A DNA stretch of 64,000 bases from an uncultured Bacteroidia bacterium (GTDB lineage: Bacteria > Bacteroidota > Bacteroidia > Bacteroidales > UBA932), in assembly GCA_902801205.1 (NCBI GenBank), contig CADCHE010000012.1, positions 1 to 64,000 of the forward strand. Direction: 5' to 3'. Under the pieces are notes generated by a model that saw only the letters and a list, made by a program, of their open reading frames with translations, was not told where the DNA came from and did not search any database. Numbering within the stretch: the stretch's first letter is position 1; every line of letters starts with the position of its first letter. The position numbers and the translations under genes are program-made. Shown here piece after piece: positions 30,794 through 39,720 of the stretch.

Positions 30794-31969
30794 TCAAAAC
30801 TTCCGCCAGACCATCTTGTTGACGATTCCGGTATAGGATTGGATGATCTTCACCACCTTCGTAGAAACGTTCTCGTCTACGTAGTCGGGGACGGGAATCC
30901 CGGGGAGGCCGTCGCGGATGAGGGAGACGGCGACGTCAACGCTCTGCAGCAGGCCCTGGGTGTCGATGCCGCTGAGGACGAAGCAGCCTTTGTCGAGGGC
31001 TTCGGGGCGCTCGGTGCTGGTGCGGATGCAAACGGCCGGGAAAGGATGGCCGATGCTGGTGAAGAACGAGGACTCCTCCGGCAGCGTACCACTATCCGAC
31101 ACCACTGCGAAGGCATTCATCTGCAGGCAATTGTAGTCGTGGAAACCCAGTGGCTCGTGCTGGATGACGCGGCGGTCAAGCTGGAAGCCGCTGGCCTCCA
31201 GACGCTTACGGGAGCGCGGGTGGCAGGAGTACAAGATCGGCATATCGTACTTCTCCGCCATCTTGTTGATCGCATTGAAAAGGCTGAGGAAATTCTTCTC
31301 CGTGTCGATGTTCTCCTCGCGATGGGCGCTCAGCAGGATGTACTTTCCCTTCTCCAGCCCAAGCCGGGCGTGGATGTCGCTGGCCTCGATCTCAGCAAGA
31401 TTGGTATGCAATACCTCCGCCATCGGGGAACCTGTGACATAAGTCCGTTCCTTGGGCAGGCCGCATTCGGCCAGGTAACGCCGGGCATGTTCCGAATAGG
31501 CCATATTCACATCGGAAATGATGTCCACAATGCGGCGGTTGGTCTCTTCCGGCAGGCATTCGTCCTTGCAGCGGTTGCCCGCCTCCATGTGGAAGATGGA
31601 GATGTGGAGGCGCTTGGCGCCGATGACGCTAAGGCAACTGTTGGTGTCGCCCAGCACCAGGACGGCATCCGGCTTCACCTCCACCATCAGCTGGTAGCTC
31701 TTGGCGATGATGTTGCCCATGGTTTCGCCGAGGTCATTGCCCACGGCCTCCATATACACGTCCGGGTCAGCGAGCTTCAAGTCCTTGAAGAACACCCCGT
31801 TAAGGTTATAATCATAGTTCTGCCCCGTGTGCGCCAGCAGGCAGTCGAAATACTTCCGGCATTTGTTGATGACGGCCGCCAGCCGGATGATTTCCGGACG
31901 CGTGCCGACGATGATGAGAAGCTTGAGCTTACCGTTATTTTTGAATTGTGCCCTATCTTTTGTCTTGCT
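30794..31969 (-). CDS. UDP-GlcNAc 2-epimerase, non-hydrolysing (CapG/WbjD type), start codon missing
   Basis: The product makes about 383 residues if the full frame is used. It ends in MVWRKF and has the CapG pattern HMEAGNRCKDECLPEETNRR, then GLPKERTYVTGSPMAEVL and CHPRSRKR. Family members interconvert UDP-GlcNAc-type sugars at C2 and feed L-FucNAc synthesis. The N-terminal LLIIVGTRPEIIRLA is intact in frame, but no ATG, GTG or TTG lies between it and the TAA of the gene upstream (31970-31972). The first start codon is a GTG at 31795, inside the Rossmann domain. Start, readthrough or decay are all possible. Confidence 0.8.
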   Translation of the reverse strand, partial: SKTKDRAQFKNNGKLKLLIIVGTRPEIIRLAAVINKCRKYFDCLLAHTGQNYDYNLNGVFFKDLKLADPDVYMEAVGNDLGETMGNIIAKSYQLMVEVKPDAVLVLGDTNSCLSVIGAKRLHISIFHMEAGNRCKDECLPEETNRRIVDIISDVNMAYSEHARRYLAECGLPKERTYVTGSPMAEVLHTNLAEIEASDIHARLGLEKGKYILLSAHREENIDTEKNFLSLFNAINKMAEKYDMPILYSCHPRSRKRLEASGFQLDRRVIQHEPLGFHDYNCLQMNAFAVVSDSGTLPEESSFFTSIGHPFPAVCIRTSTERPEALDKGCFVLSGIDTQGLLQSVDVAVSLIRDGLPGIPVPDYVDENVSTKVVKIIQSYTGIVNKMVWRKF

Positions 31970-32407
31970 TTATCTGCTTGTAACCATATCTCCGGACCAT
32001 CCGTGGCCCAGATCCCAATGCTCGTCATAGACGAACTCGAAATAAGGAAGCGCGAATTCCTTCTCAACCAGCTCCGAGAGTTCGTCCAGGATGGGCTCGG
32101 CCCAATGACCGACCAGAACGATGAACTTGTCGATATTCCATGCCACGCATCCGCGAGGGACCTGGGTATAATCCCCCGTAAACTTTGTCTCGACGTGTTT
32201 GGCCTGGGCCTTGAAATACTCCTTCGCCCAGATCTGCCGATGCAGCCGAGGATAGTTGATGAAAGGAACGCCCTTCTCGGCAGCCTCCTCCACTTCACGT
32301 GGTGTGATTTCCTTCTTGTGGACCCCAAAGAGGCACTTCTCCCGAGGGTCATACCAGAAGATACCCACGGAGGGCATAGGCTCGTCAAATGACTTCATAT
32401 CAGCCAT
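31970..32407 (-). CDS. Conserved small protein of capsule loci, unknown function
   Basis: The protein has 145 residues from the ATG at 32407 (MADMKSFDEP), which overlaps the TGA of the cupin gene. It has no signal or membrane segment. I cannot name a family; GIFWYDPREKCLFGVHKKE and PRGCVAWNIDKFIVLVGHW look like a small globular fold, with FEFVYDEHWDLGHGWSG at the end. It lies between a CapF-type cupin and CapG. Its frame is the same as that of CapG behind the stop, so stop-codon readthrough would make a fused protein. Confidence 0.65.
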   Translation of the reverse strand: MADMKSFDEPMPSVGIFWYDPREKCLFGVHKKEITPREVEEAAEKGVPFINYPRLHRQIWAKEYFKAQAKHVETKFTGDYTQVPRGCVAWNIDKFIVLVGHWAEPILDELSELVEKEFALPYFEFVYDEHWDLGHGWSGDMVTSR

Positions 32408-32729
32408 CTGTCTCTGACGTTCTTGATCTGAAAGGCTTGTCATAACGTACAAATATCGTATCCGGCTTATCGGGGTTGAAGACCTCGTTGCAGTACATGA
32501 CGGTAACGAGGTCCTCGGTGTCGGAGAGGTTGATGATATTGTGGGTGTAGCCGGGGAGCATGTGCACGGCCTGGATGTGGTCGCCGTCGACCTCCCACTC
32601 CAGCACCTTGCCGTCAGGGTCACCAAGGTTGCGCTGCTGGATCAGGCCGTGTCCCTTGACCACGATGAACTGCTCGAACTTGGTGTTGTGCCAATGCTGC
32701 CCCTGGGGGGGAGAAGCGCCTTGAAGCAT
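32400..32729 (-). CDS. CapF/WbjC C-terminal cupin fragment, frameshift at a C7 tract
   Basis: From the ATG at 32729 the frame gives 109 residues: HWHNTKFEQFIVVKGHGLI, then HMLPGYTHNIINLSDTEDLV, the cupin of the CapF/WbjC sugar reductase-isomerase. The Rossmann reductase (about 250 residues) is absent. An ATG at 32758 with an AGGAGA just upstream lies 3 bases after the preceding stop and opens a frame that runs into a C7 tract (G7 at 32705-32711 forward). One extra C would join it to the cupin frame. So the gene is truncated, frameshifted, or phase-variable. Confidence 0.6.
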   Translation of the reverse strand: MLQGASPPQGQHWHNTKFEQFIVVKGHGLIQQRNLGDPDGKVLEWEVDGDHIQAVHMLPGYTHNIINLSDTEDLVTVMYCNEVFNPDKPDTIFVRYDKPFRSRTSETDG

Positions 32730-32761
32730 TTCCAGGTTACGGTGAAATAATAATCCATCGT

Positions 32762-33907
32762 TTATTCTCCTCGCAGGGTCGATTGGAGACCATTGATTGT
32801 CATTTTCGGGAAGAAGCGAAGGGAGTCCAGCGGGAATATCAATGCGTGGCGGAGCAAGTCTCCCATCCTGCGGCCAAAAGAGATGCTCTTCCTTACAAGA
32901 TACGGATACTTTTGGAAATCTGATTGATTCCTGTTATGACCGAAGTTGCCCGACATCAGAATGAACTTCTGGATTCTACGTGCCTTCCGGCTCCATCGAG
33001 AATCATTCGAATAAAAAGGGAAAACGGGGACAGGCATCCCAAGGTACTCCACAGCAAAGGCTCCGAAAGCCCTCCACTCCGTCATCAAGCCCGCCGAGCG
33101 AAGCCTCGACTCAAGCTTCTGGACATCTAGTGTTTCCCGATATGTCCATAACAGTCTGCACCAGTCGCAGATTTGACGCAGGCCAATGCCCCCCTTATAG
33201 AAATGCTGCAAGATATGAGTAAACACATAGAACGCATCATTCTCCACCGCCAGCAGCGGCACCTTCGTCTCGCCGTCCTTCCAGATACGGACATTCTTTC
33301 CCCTTCCATCAAACTCTTCGAGTCCAAACGTCTCCCGGTACACCTTATCCAGTTCCCGCTCAATCCTATTCGACAGTCCGCTATACAGCCTCCCGTGCAG
33401 CTCCACCACCCATGGAGCGATGGTCATTCCCAAGTGCTTCTCCCGCACATACTCATCTTCCACCGAAGCCGCCATAGGTGTCAGATAGGCCTTCGCTTTC
33501 TCATAATTCTCAGCATCCAGAAAGAAATCCACGTCCCCACAGCTTCGCCATTGCGGCCTATCGTAGCACTGTGCCACGCCCTGCCCCTTCACGAGCAAGG
33601 TGTATATCCCCTCCTTCCGCATCTTGTCAACCAGCGCACCAATGAAAGAGTTCATCGCCTGATTCTTCTGCTCAAGTTGGACTGTCCGACCGATGAATTG
33701 CAGAACATCCCTCTTCTGAGGCTTCGAGTCCGTCACATGCTCGATTCCTGCCGACACTAACCCTACGACCGACTGCTCCTCTGCAAGCTCGAGAAGCGCT
33801 TCATAGTTGATCTCACCATACGGGAAAAGCCGGACATCTTTTTCCCAGAGTCCAGCTCTCAGTAATTCAAAGAATGCCCACTCCTCCTTATATTTCTTCT
33901 CCTGCAT
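32762..33907 (-). CDS. Nucleotidyltransferase-fold protein (NTP_transf_5)
   Basis: The protein has 381 residues. The middle has the PF14907-type signature: LLVKGQGVAQCYD followed by WRSCGDVDFFLD (the GxVD metal-binding pair), then WVVELHGRL. Such proteins are common in Bacteroidales capsule and exopolysaccharide loci, but no reaction is established. There are no membrane segments. It overlaps the start of the initiating phosphoglycosyl transferase by 20 bases, so its translation is coupled to it. Confidence 0.75.
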   Translation of the reverse strand: MQEKKYKEEWAFFELLRAGLWEKDVRLFPYGEINYEALLELAEEQSVVGLVSAGIEHVTDSKPQKRDVLQFIGRTVQLEQKNQAMNSFIGALVDKMRKEGIYTLLVKGQGVAQCYDRPQWRSCGDVDFFLDAENYEKAKAYLTPMAASVEDEYVREKHLGMTIAPWVVELHGRLYSGLSNRIERELDKVYRETFGLEEFDGRGKNVRIWKDGETKVPLLAVENDAFYVFTHILQHFYKGGIGLRQICDWCRLLWTYRETLDVQKLESRLRSAGLMTEWRAFGAFAVEYLGMPVPVFPFYSNDSRWSRKARRIQKFILMSGNFGHNRNQSDFQKYPYLVRKSISFGRRMGDLLRHALIFPLDSLRFFPKMTINGLQSTLRGE

Positions 33908-34541
33908 ACCTCATTTTCTTTCCGAACACAGTACAGAAGATCATCTGTATGTCCTTAAAAAAGGAATAATGCCGATAATAATAGCAGTTGAGACGGACCT
34001 TATCTGGATAGATGACTGTATCGTTGTACTCAACAGCAATCTCCTGCATCTCGCGCCTATCCCCAGTCGCCTGCCGCAATGCCACATACGAAGCAATCAT
34101 TTCATCCTCCAACCGATACTTCAATGTCGCTGGTCCGGTAATCCCAGGCCGAAGTTTCAACACATCTCGATCTTCGCCGACGAGTTTATCTGCATAGCCC
34201 GGCACATCTGGCCGAGGGCCCACGAAACTCATTTTTCCCCGCAGCACATCCCACAGCCCTGGCAGTTCGTCAAGTTTCAAGTGGCGCAGTTTCGCTCCAA
34301 GCGGCGTTATACGGCTATCTCCGGCGACACTTACCGTCGAGCCATTGTGTTTTACCGTCATTGTCCGGAACTTATGACAGTCAAACACGTTGCCCCCAAG
34401 ACCAACCCTCTTTTGGATAAAAAACACCGGCCCGCCAGGCATTTTTACCTTTACCAGTATTGCAACCACCAGCAGCACCGGCCAAAGAATCAGCAGTCCC
34501 AACAACGAGACTATCCTATCAAATATCCATTTCAGAATCAT
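33888..34541 (-). CDS. Initiating phosphoglycosyl transferase (WcaJ/PglC type)
   Basis: The protein has 217 residues, the short monotopic form. It has an N-terminal membrane helix (residues about 5-30: IFDRIVSLLGLLILWPVLLV), then VFFIQKRVGLGG, FDCHKFRTMT and ELPGLWDVLRGKMSFVGPRPDV, with the catalytic Asp-Glu in LDELPG. It moves a sugar phosphate from a UDP-sugar to undecaprenyl phosphate, so it builds the first unit of the repeat. The sugar donor cannot be read from the sequence. It follows the beta-helix lipoprotein by 7 bases. Confidence 0.9.
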   Translation of the reverse strand: MILKWIFDRIVSLLGLLILWPVLLVVAILVKVKMPGGPVFFIQKRVGLGGNVFDCHKFRTMTVKHNGSTVSVAGDSRITPLGAKLRHLKLDELPGLWDVLRGKMSFVGPRPDVPGYADKLVGEDRDVLKLRPGITGPATLKYRLEDEMIASYVALRQATGDRREMQEIAVEYNDTVIYPDKVRLNCYYYRHYSFFKDIQMIFCTVFGKKMRYAGEEI

Positions 34542-34548
34542 ATCGAAT

Positions 34549-35949
34549 CTACTTATACCATACGATTTTCTTTGACTTAGGTATCGTAACCTTTGCCTTG
34601 GAATTATTCACGACCGAAGCCGTAGCGTGTGGACTGATTATTTCATTTTCGTCAATCTGGCACGCTCCGCTAAATTGACGGTTCACAAACACAAAGATTT
34701 TTCCGTTGGTTTCCATCGTATTGTCCATCACCCTGACGTTACCCGACTTCACCTCGCCTATATCGCTTAATGTAATCGGGTAAAACGTACTGCCTGAACT
34801 GGACACCAAACGAAACTGATTGCCGGAGACCTCCACATCGCTCGCTCCTGTTATCGCCAAATAACGTGGGGATTGATTGTCCCGCGGATTTGACAAGACA
34901 TTATCCTTAAACTCCACGCCCTTTATCACAAACAGAGCAATACCACCGACATTCTCACAAATATTCCTGCGGACCACCAGACCGGTTCCTTTCTCCACCT
35001 TCTTCCCGCCAGAAACCGAGCCGTCGAAATCGAAACAAACAGAATTGGGGCAATTCGTAATCTTATTATCCTCTACCACCGCATTCCTGAAGCCATGGAA
35101 ATTGATTGCGCTATTCAGGGCTCCATCGGACTCTTCATCGAATTGTTTACCCAGACAGTGCGTGTTGCTGATATGGTTATTCCTGACAGTCGCATTCCAC
35201 ACTTCCCCGCCGGCAAACACAATCCCGCCATTGGAGACCATATCAATCCGGTTATTTTCAATCAGTACCCTACTGTCATCGTCTGCCGAGAATCCAATTC
35301 CATCAATCGCCACCCCGAAACAATGGTGTATGTAATTGTTCCTGATGGTAACCGACCCGTTGCACTCATAAATAATCACCTGCGCAGTACTTTTTTCAGT
35401 CCTGACACTGTTCTGGTTAAGACTGCCCTCAATCGTACAATCCTCTATGACGACATTCCCGTACTTACGTGCGCACACTGCATTCTTTTCCATCGTATTC
35501 CGAAACACACAATTCCTCAAAGCAAAGCTCTTGCTTTCATCCGCACCAATGGCATAGAGAATCCTTTCCGTCGCACCTTCGCAGTCGAACACCACGTTTT
35601 TGACTTCCACGTCCGTTTTCCTCAATAGTGGGAACACCCCCAACTTGACGGTATGCCCTTCCCCATCCAACCTAAAGGCCGGAATCTTCATATCCTTCGC
35701 CGGAGCGTCAGCAATCACTATATCGCCATCCAACACAATCTCTGCGTCAGGATAATCATTCAGGATTTTCCACACATTGACGTTTCTTTCCTTTGCCCGT
35801 GGCGCAACGCTGACACGCTTCCCATTATCCTGCACGCGAACCTTGGCATTGTATTCATTAGCGGCATAGCCTGAATAGAAAAAAGAAGCGCAACTGCCCA
35901 GCAGTGGCATGCACAGGGCAAAAAAGATGTGAAAGAGACGAGTATTCAT
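34549..35949 (-). CDS. Right-handed parallel beta-helix lipoprotein
   Basis: The protein has 466 residues with a lipoprotein signal (lipobox LLGSC at about residue 20) and then repeated beta-helix coils with asparagine ladders (DGIGFSADDDSRVLIENNRID, RNNHISN, VEDNKITNC, VSGNQF). Such proteins include polysaccharide lyases and epimerases that act on the capsule outside the cell. No catalytic residues can be assigned. It is flanked by the phosphoglycosyl transferase and PtmE. The base composition is AT-rich. Confidence 0.72.
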   Translation of the reverse strand: MNTRLFHIFFALCMPLLGSCASFFYSGYAANEYNAKVRVQDNGKRVSVAPRAKERNVNVWKILNDYPDAEIVLDGDIVIADAPAKDMKIPAFRLDGEGHTVKLGVFPLLRKTDVEVKNVVFDCEGATERILYAIGADESKSFALRNCVFRNTMEKNAVCARKYGNVVIEDCTIEGSLNQNSVRTEKSTAQVIIYECNGSVTIRNNYIHHCFGVAIDGIGFSADDDSRVLIENNRIDMVSNGGIVFAGGEVWNATVRNNHISNTHCLGKQFDEESDGALNSAINFHGFRNAVVEDNKITNCPNSVCFDFDGSVSGGKKVEKGTGLVVRRNICENVGGIALFVIKGVEFKDNVLSNPRDNQSPRYLAITGASDVEVSGNQFRLVSSSGSTFYPITLSDIGEVKSGNVRVMDNTMETNGKIFVFVNRQFSGACQIDENEIISPHATASVVNNSKAKVTIPKSKKIVWYK

Positions 35950-35951
35950 AA

Positions 35952-36992
35952 TTAGTGAAGATGCTTAACCAACTCATTGGCCTTCTGGTACTCTTGCGGA
36001 TTGCCAATATCAATCCACGTACCATTCAGCGGGAAACGAATCACCTTCTTCTGCTCCGAAATCAGTTTTTCTATCAAGTCTGTGGCGTTGAAGATGGTAT
36101 CGTCGGGAATCTCATCGAGTGCAAAGCGATTAATCAGATAGATTCCCGCATTTGCATAGTAGTTATAGGTGGGCTTTTCAATAAGCCCCTGAATATCACG
36201 CCCGTCCAGATCAAAGATTCCATACGGCACCGAAACAGTATAAGGCACCGCTGCCACGCTCATATCCGCATTATGTTCCTTGAAATGCAGATAGAAATCT
36301 TCATAGTTGATATTCGTGAAAAGATCGCTGTTCATCACCAGGATGGTGTCATTATAGAACTCCTTCACAAATCGGATGCTACCGATGGTTCCCAGATATT
36401 TCGGTTCACGCACCGTCTGTACCTGCACCTCGCCTCGCGGCTCGGCAAAATGTTCTTCAAGCTGTTCTCCCAAGTAGTTCACTGTCACGTTAATGTGCTT
36501 GACACCATAATCAATCAGCCGGTCAATATTATGGTCGATGATAGCCTTCTCCCCCACTTTCAACAGGGGTTTGGGAGTCTTCTCCGTAAGTGGGCGCAAA
36601 CGCTCGCCCTTTCCGCCGGCCATCAATACGGCATCTATCGGGAGGCGCGTTATATACTTCTCCAGGTTGATGATGTCTATCACTCGCCGCCCTTCGTCAA
36701 GAATAGGCACGAGCTTCATCAACATCTCCTTTTGGCGGCGAATCTCTTTTACGTTGGCTGCATCTTTATAGCTGAGGTATCTGAATTCCTTCAGCATAAT
36801 GTCTTTCACTTTGTCGTTCACCGATGCCCCCGCTATCAAAGCTCTTCGGGAATCACCATCCGTTAGCGTCCCTACCATTCGTTTGTCATCATCAAGGACA
36901 AACAACACCAGCGGCTCCGGGGCCAAGGTGTTAATCTTCGCCAATGCCTCGAGCAACGTAATATTCTGATTTACAAAATGGTCTTTCATCAC
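35952..36992 (-). CDS. CBS-domain nucleotidyltransferase (PtmE-like)
   Basis: The protein has 346 residues. Residues about 1-115 form two CBS-type repeats (LVLFVLDDDKRMVGTLTDGDSRRAL). The nucleotidyltransferase part follows: LMAGGKGERLRPLTEKTPKPLL, then GTIGSIRFVK and NSDLFTN, with a C-terminal GTWIDIGNPQEY. The combination is that of PtmE, which makes GDP-GlcNAc from GlcN-1-P or GlcNAc-1-P for the legionaminic acid pathway. The stop overlaps nothing, but its start overlaps the LegF stop. That it uses GTP is by analogy. Confidence 0.8.
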   Translation of the reverse strand: MMKDHFVNQNITLLEALAKINTLAPEPLVLFVLDDDKRMVGTLTDGDSRRALIAGASVNDKVKDIMLKEFRYLSYKDAANVKEIRRQKEMLMKLVPILDEGRRVIDIINLEKYITRLPIDAVLMAGGKGERLRPLTEKTPKPLLKVGEKAIIDHNIDRLIDYGVKHINVTVNYLGEQLEEHFAEPRGEVQVQTVREPKYLGTIGSIRFVKEFYNDTILVMNSDLFTNINYEDFYLHFKEHNADMSVAAVPYTVSVPYGIFDLDGRDIQGLIEKPTYNYYANAGIYLINRFALDEIPDDTIFNATDLIEKLISEQKKVIRFPLNGTWIDIGNPQEYQKANELVKHLH

Positions 36993-37681
36993 CCTAACAT
37001 TTTTTCATTGATTACCAGTTCCGCCACTTTCCAGTCAAACGGATTATCTATATCTACGGAATACAATTCCGACATAGCATATTTGCGTATCCTCGTAAAA
37101 TGTGCCATCCCTTTCTCCATCAGGCTCTTGGGATTGATGACATATATCGAGCCGTTCTGCTGCCACACGCTCGGAGCATCCTGACGGCGTTCTATCGTTC
37201 CATCGCCCTTGCTTATCTTGAGAAGCCCTTCTGCGTCCTCTTCAAACCCGTCATAGTACGGGTTGCAGGAAGAGAGCTTGACGCTCGTCACCATATCGAT
37301 GCCTTCATCATACAAAGCACAGGCCTCCTGCAGGAACTCCACCTTTCGGAACGGTGATGTAGGTTGCAACAATACGATGGCATCATAATGCCGCCCCTGC
37401 TTCTCATAAAACTGATAGGCATGCTGTATCACCTCATTGCTTCCGCAGGTGTCTGTCGCAAGATAGTCCGGACGCTTGAACGGCACCTTCAGACCGTAAT
37501 CTTCCACCACCTTGATAATCTCGTCATCATCTGTCGTAACGCAGATATTCTCATCACTGGTAAACTGCCTTGCCACATCAATGCTATAGCAAATCAGCGG
37601 TTTCCCATTAAGCGGTTTTATATTCTTGTGCGGTATTCCTTTGCTTCCGCCACGGGCAGGGATAACAATCAGACTCTTCAT
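36989..37681 (-). CDS. CMP-nonulosonate cytidylyltransferase (LegF/NeuA type)
   Basis: The protein has 230 residues. The nucleotide motif VIPARGGSKGIPHKN lies at 6-20, then SDENICVTTDDDEI, FKRPDYLATDT and LLQPTSPFR. Such enzymes activate a nine-carbon sugar with CTP to CMP-sugar. The gene order ptmE-legF-legI points to legionaminic acid. The ATG overlaps the stop of PtmE's upstream partner by 4 bases, and a 1-base gap separates it from the synthase gene. Confidence 0.85.
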   Translation of the reverse strand: MKSLIVIPARGGSKGIPHKNIKPLNGKPLICYSIDVARQFTSDENICVTTDDDEIIKVVEDYGLKVPFKRPDYLATDTCGSNEVIQHAYQFYEKQGRHYDAIVLLQPTSPFRKVEFLQEACALYDEGIDMVTSVKLSSCNPYYDGFEEDAEGLLKISKGDGTIERRQDAPSVWQQNGSIYVINPKSLMEKGMAHFTRIRKYAMSELYSVDIDNPFDWKVAELVINEKMLG

Positions 37682-37682
37682 C

Positions 37683-38681
37683 TTACCAAAGCACTATAGG
37701 TTCGTCAATCTCAAAATCCTTGATGGCGTAAGCACCAACCACCATATCCCAATACTTGGCACTGATGCCCTTACCGGCTCGCTTGGCCACCAGCATATCC
37801 TCTGTGAGCGTCTCGCCCTGCTTGATGGGTCGCTTGGCCAGAATAGATTTCTGCACCACCTTAGCATTCTCCGCCTCACTCTTATTCGGACGCTTGATAC
37901 CGTCGCCCAAACCAGCCTCGATATGCCTTATCTCTTCCACCATCAGCTTCAGCTCTGCCGGCTCCAGCGATGCCTTATGGTCAGGGCCTTCCATCGTGCG
38001 GTCAAGGGTGAAATGCTTCTCAATGATTTCTGCTCCCATCGCCACGGCCGCAACGGGAATCTCTGTTCCCATCGTGTGGTCGCTATAACCCACCTGGCAC
38101 TTGAATGCCTCTTTCAATGTCAGCATCGCCCGAAGGTTCACCTCGTCATACGGACAAGGGTAATTGGTCGTGCAATGCAGCAAGGACACCTTCGGAGCAC
38201 CCGTCTCCAGCAAAGTATCGTATGCAGTCGCCACTTGAGCCAGCGTTGACATACCCGTTGACAGGATCACCGGTTTTCCGTATGAAGCAATCTTCCGCAG
38301 ATACGGGATGTTGGTCACTTCTCCGGAGCCCACCTTGATGAAAGGCAAACCCAGGGACATAAGAAACGCCAGACTCTCTTCTTCGTCGGGGGTAGAGAGA
38401 AACTCTATTCCTATCTTTTTGCAATACCCCTGGATATAGCGGAAATGGTCATAACTCAGTTCCAGCTTTTTCAGCATATCAAACTGGCTTTCTTCCACTC
38501 CAGTGTTTTCGGTTTGGTAGGCAGCCTGGCGTGCCTGGGCAGTCACGATATTCTCCGTTTTCCACGTCTGGAACTTCACGGCATCCACGCCAGCCTCCTT
38601 GGCCGCATCGCAGAGTTTCAACGCCAAATCCAGCTTCCCGTTATGGTTCACGCCGGCCTCGGCAATAATATAGGTTCTCAT
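37683..38681 (-). CDS. N-acylneuraminate/legionaminate synthase
   Basis: The protein has 332 residues, the NeuB family length. It condenses a six-carbon sugar with PEP. The N-terminal IAEAGVNHNGKLDLALKL, KFQTWKTENIV, EFLSTPDEEES, then KVGSGEVTNIPYLRKIA, and HCTTNYPCPYDEVNLRAM are family anchors. A C-terminal SAF/AFP-like domain starts near 275 (KSILAKRPIKQGETLTEDML). It is preceded by the FemAB-like gene and followed by LegF. The legionaminate assignment rests on its neighbours. Confidence 0.87.
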   Translation of the reverse strand: MRTYIIAEAGVNHNGKLDLALKLCDAAKEAGVDAVKFQTWKTENIVTAQARQAAYQTENTGVEESQFDMLKKLELSYDHFRYIQGYCKKIGIEFLSTPDEEESLAFLMSLGLPFIKVGSGEVTNIPYLRKIASYGKPVILSTGMSTLAQVATAYDTLLETGAPKVSLLHCTTNYPCPYDEVNLRAMLTLKEAFKCQVGYSDHTMGTEIPVAAVAMGAEIIEKHFTLDRTMEGPDHKASLEPAELKLMVEEIRHIEAGLGDGIKRPNKSEAENAKVVQKSILAKRPIKQGETLTEDMLVAKRAGKGISAKYWDMVVGAYAIKDFEIDEPIVLW

Positions 38682-38685
38682 TATC

Positions 38686-39720
38686 TCAGTATTTATATTT
38701 CAGCAGATGATGTTTATAGTGTTCTGCTTTGTCGGGATTCCTTCTTTCCCAGTCCTCACAGATGGCTGCATACACCGTCTCATTGAAGACCAGTTTCCCA
38801 ATGTAGAACTGGCAGGTGTCTTTCGAAAAACGTCGCTTGAACAGGAACAGTGAGTTTTCCTCGTCGCTGTTCGTACCTCCTCCCAAATGAAACCGTTTCA
38901 CGCCCCTTCGCTGCAATTCAGCAGCGGCATTCCACAGCATAAAGTTGTTGGGCGACAATGCCAGCTGACTCTTGTCGCTGCCCGACAGATGGTAATGTCC
39001 ATAAGGACCGCTGTACATAAAGATAGCCGCAGAGACAATCCTTCCGTCGGCATCTTCCACGCATCCCAGGAAACTGTTGGGAATCCCCTTGACGAGTTTC
39101 TCATAGTAGGCATCGTCAAAGTAATAGAATCCGTCTGCCGAGAGCTTGTCCATCGTGGCATCATAGAGCCGAATGAAGTCATTAAGATGCTCATATTTGT
39201 CATCTACAATGAAACGGCATCCAGCCTTTTCCGCCTTGCGGATCACGTTCCGGTTCTTCGAGTGGATTTCATTTTTCCATACCTCATCCATCGTCTGAGC
39301 CAGATCAATGGCGACAGTCTTGCGCTCGGCAAGCAACCTACCGATGGCTTCAAAACCATTCTGATTCTGCAAGAGCGGATGGAATCGCACGAATCCGGCC
39401 ACATAGCCATTTCCTGCGCAATACTCCTTGAATGTGCTCAAAGCCTGGGCCAGGAATGCCCCATCTTCACAATTGCACACCGGACCGCCATAGCCGTAGG
39501 CCGTCTCAAAGTCTTTATACTGTATCCCCTGGAATCCGAATGCCCGCGACAGGAACGGGAAAAGCATCACCCTTTCCCCCTCCCTGCACACAAAGCATTC
39601 AGCCTTTTCCGCCTCGGTCTCATACAGCTTTACGTATTCTTCCGCAAAGTATATGTCCTTCAGCACAGCTGGAAAGGCTTCCAGTAAATCATCCCAGTGG
39701 TTTCTGATTTCTACTTCCAT
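38686..39720 (-). CDS. FemAB/GNAT-like acyltransferase
   Basis: The protein has 344 residues and resembles the FemX/BioF2-like double GNAT fold: WKNEIHSKNRNVIRKAEKAGC, then FYYFDDAYYEKLVKG and YGHYHLSGSD, with a C-terminal LGGGTNSDEENSLFLFKRRF. Such proteins transfer an acyl or aminoacyl group to amino sugars or to peptides. In this cluster it lies between the DegT aminotransferase and the nonulosonate synthase, so it may decorate a capsule amino sugar. The acceptor is unknown. Its start overlaps the stop of the aminotransferase. Confidence 0.72.
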   Translation of the reverse strand: MEVEIRNHWDDLLEAFPAVLKDIYFAEEYVKLYETEAEKAECFVCREGERVMLFPFLSRAFGFQGIQYKDFETAYGYGGPVCNCEDGAFLAQALSTFKEYCAGNGYVAGFVRFHPLLQNQNGFEAIGRLLAERKTVAIDLAQTMDEVWKNEIHSKNRNVIRKAEKAGCRFIVDDKYEHLNDFIRLYDATMDKLSADGFYYFDDAYYEKLVKGIPNSFLGCVEDADGRIVSAAIFMYSGPYGHYHLSGSDKSQLALSPNNFMLWNAAAELQRRGVKRFHLGGGTNSDEENSLFLFKRRFSKDTCQFYIGKLVFNETVYAAICEDWERRNPDKAEHYKHHLLKYKY

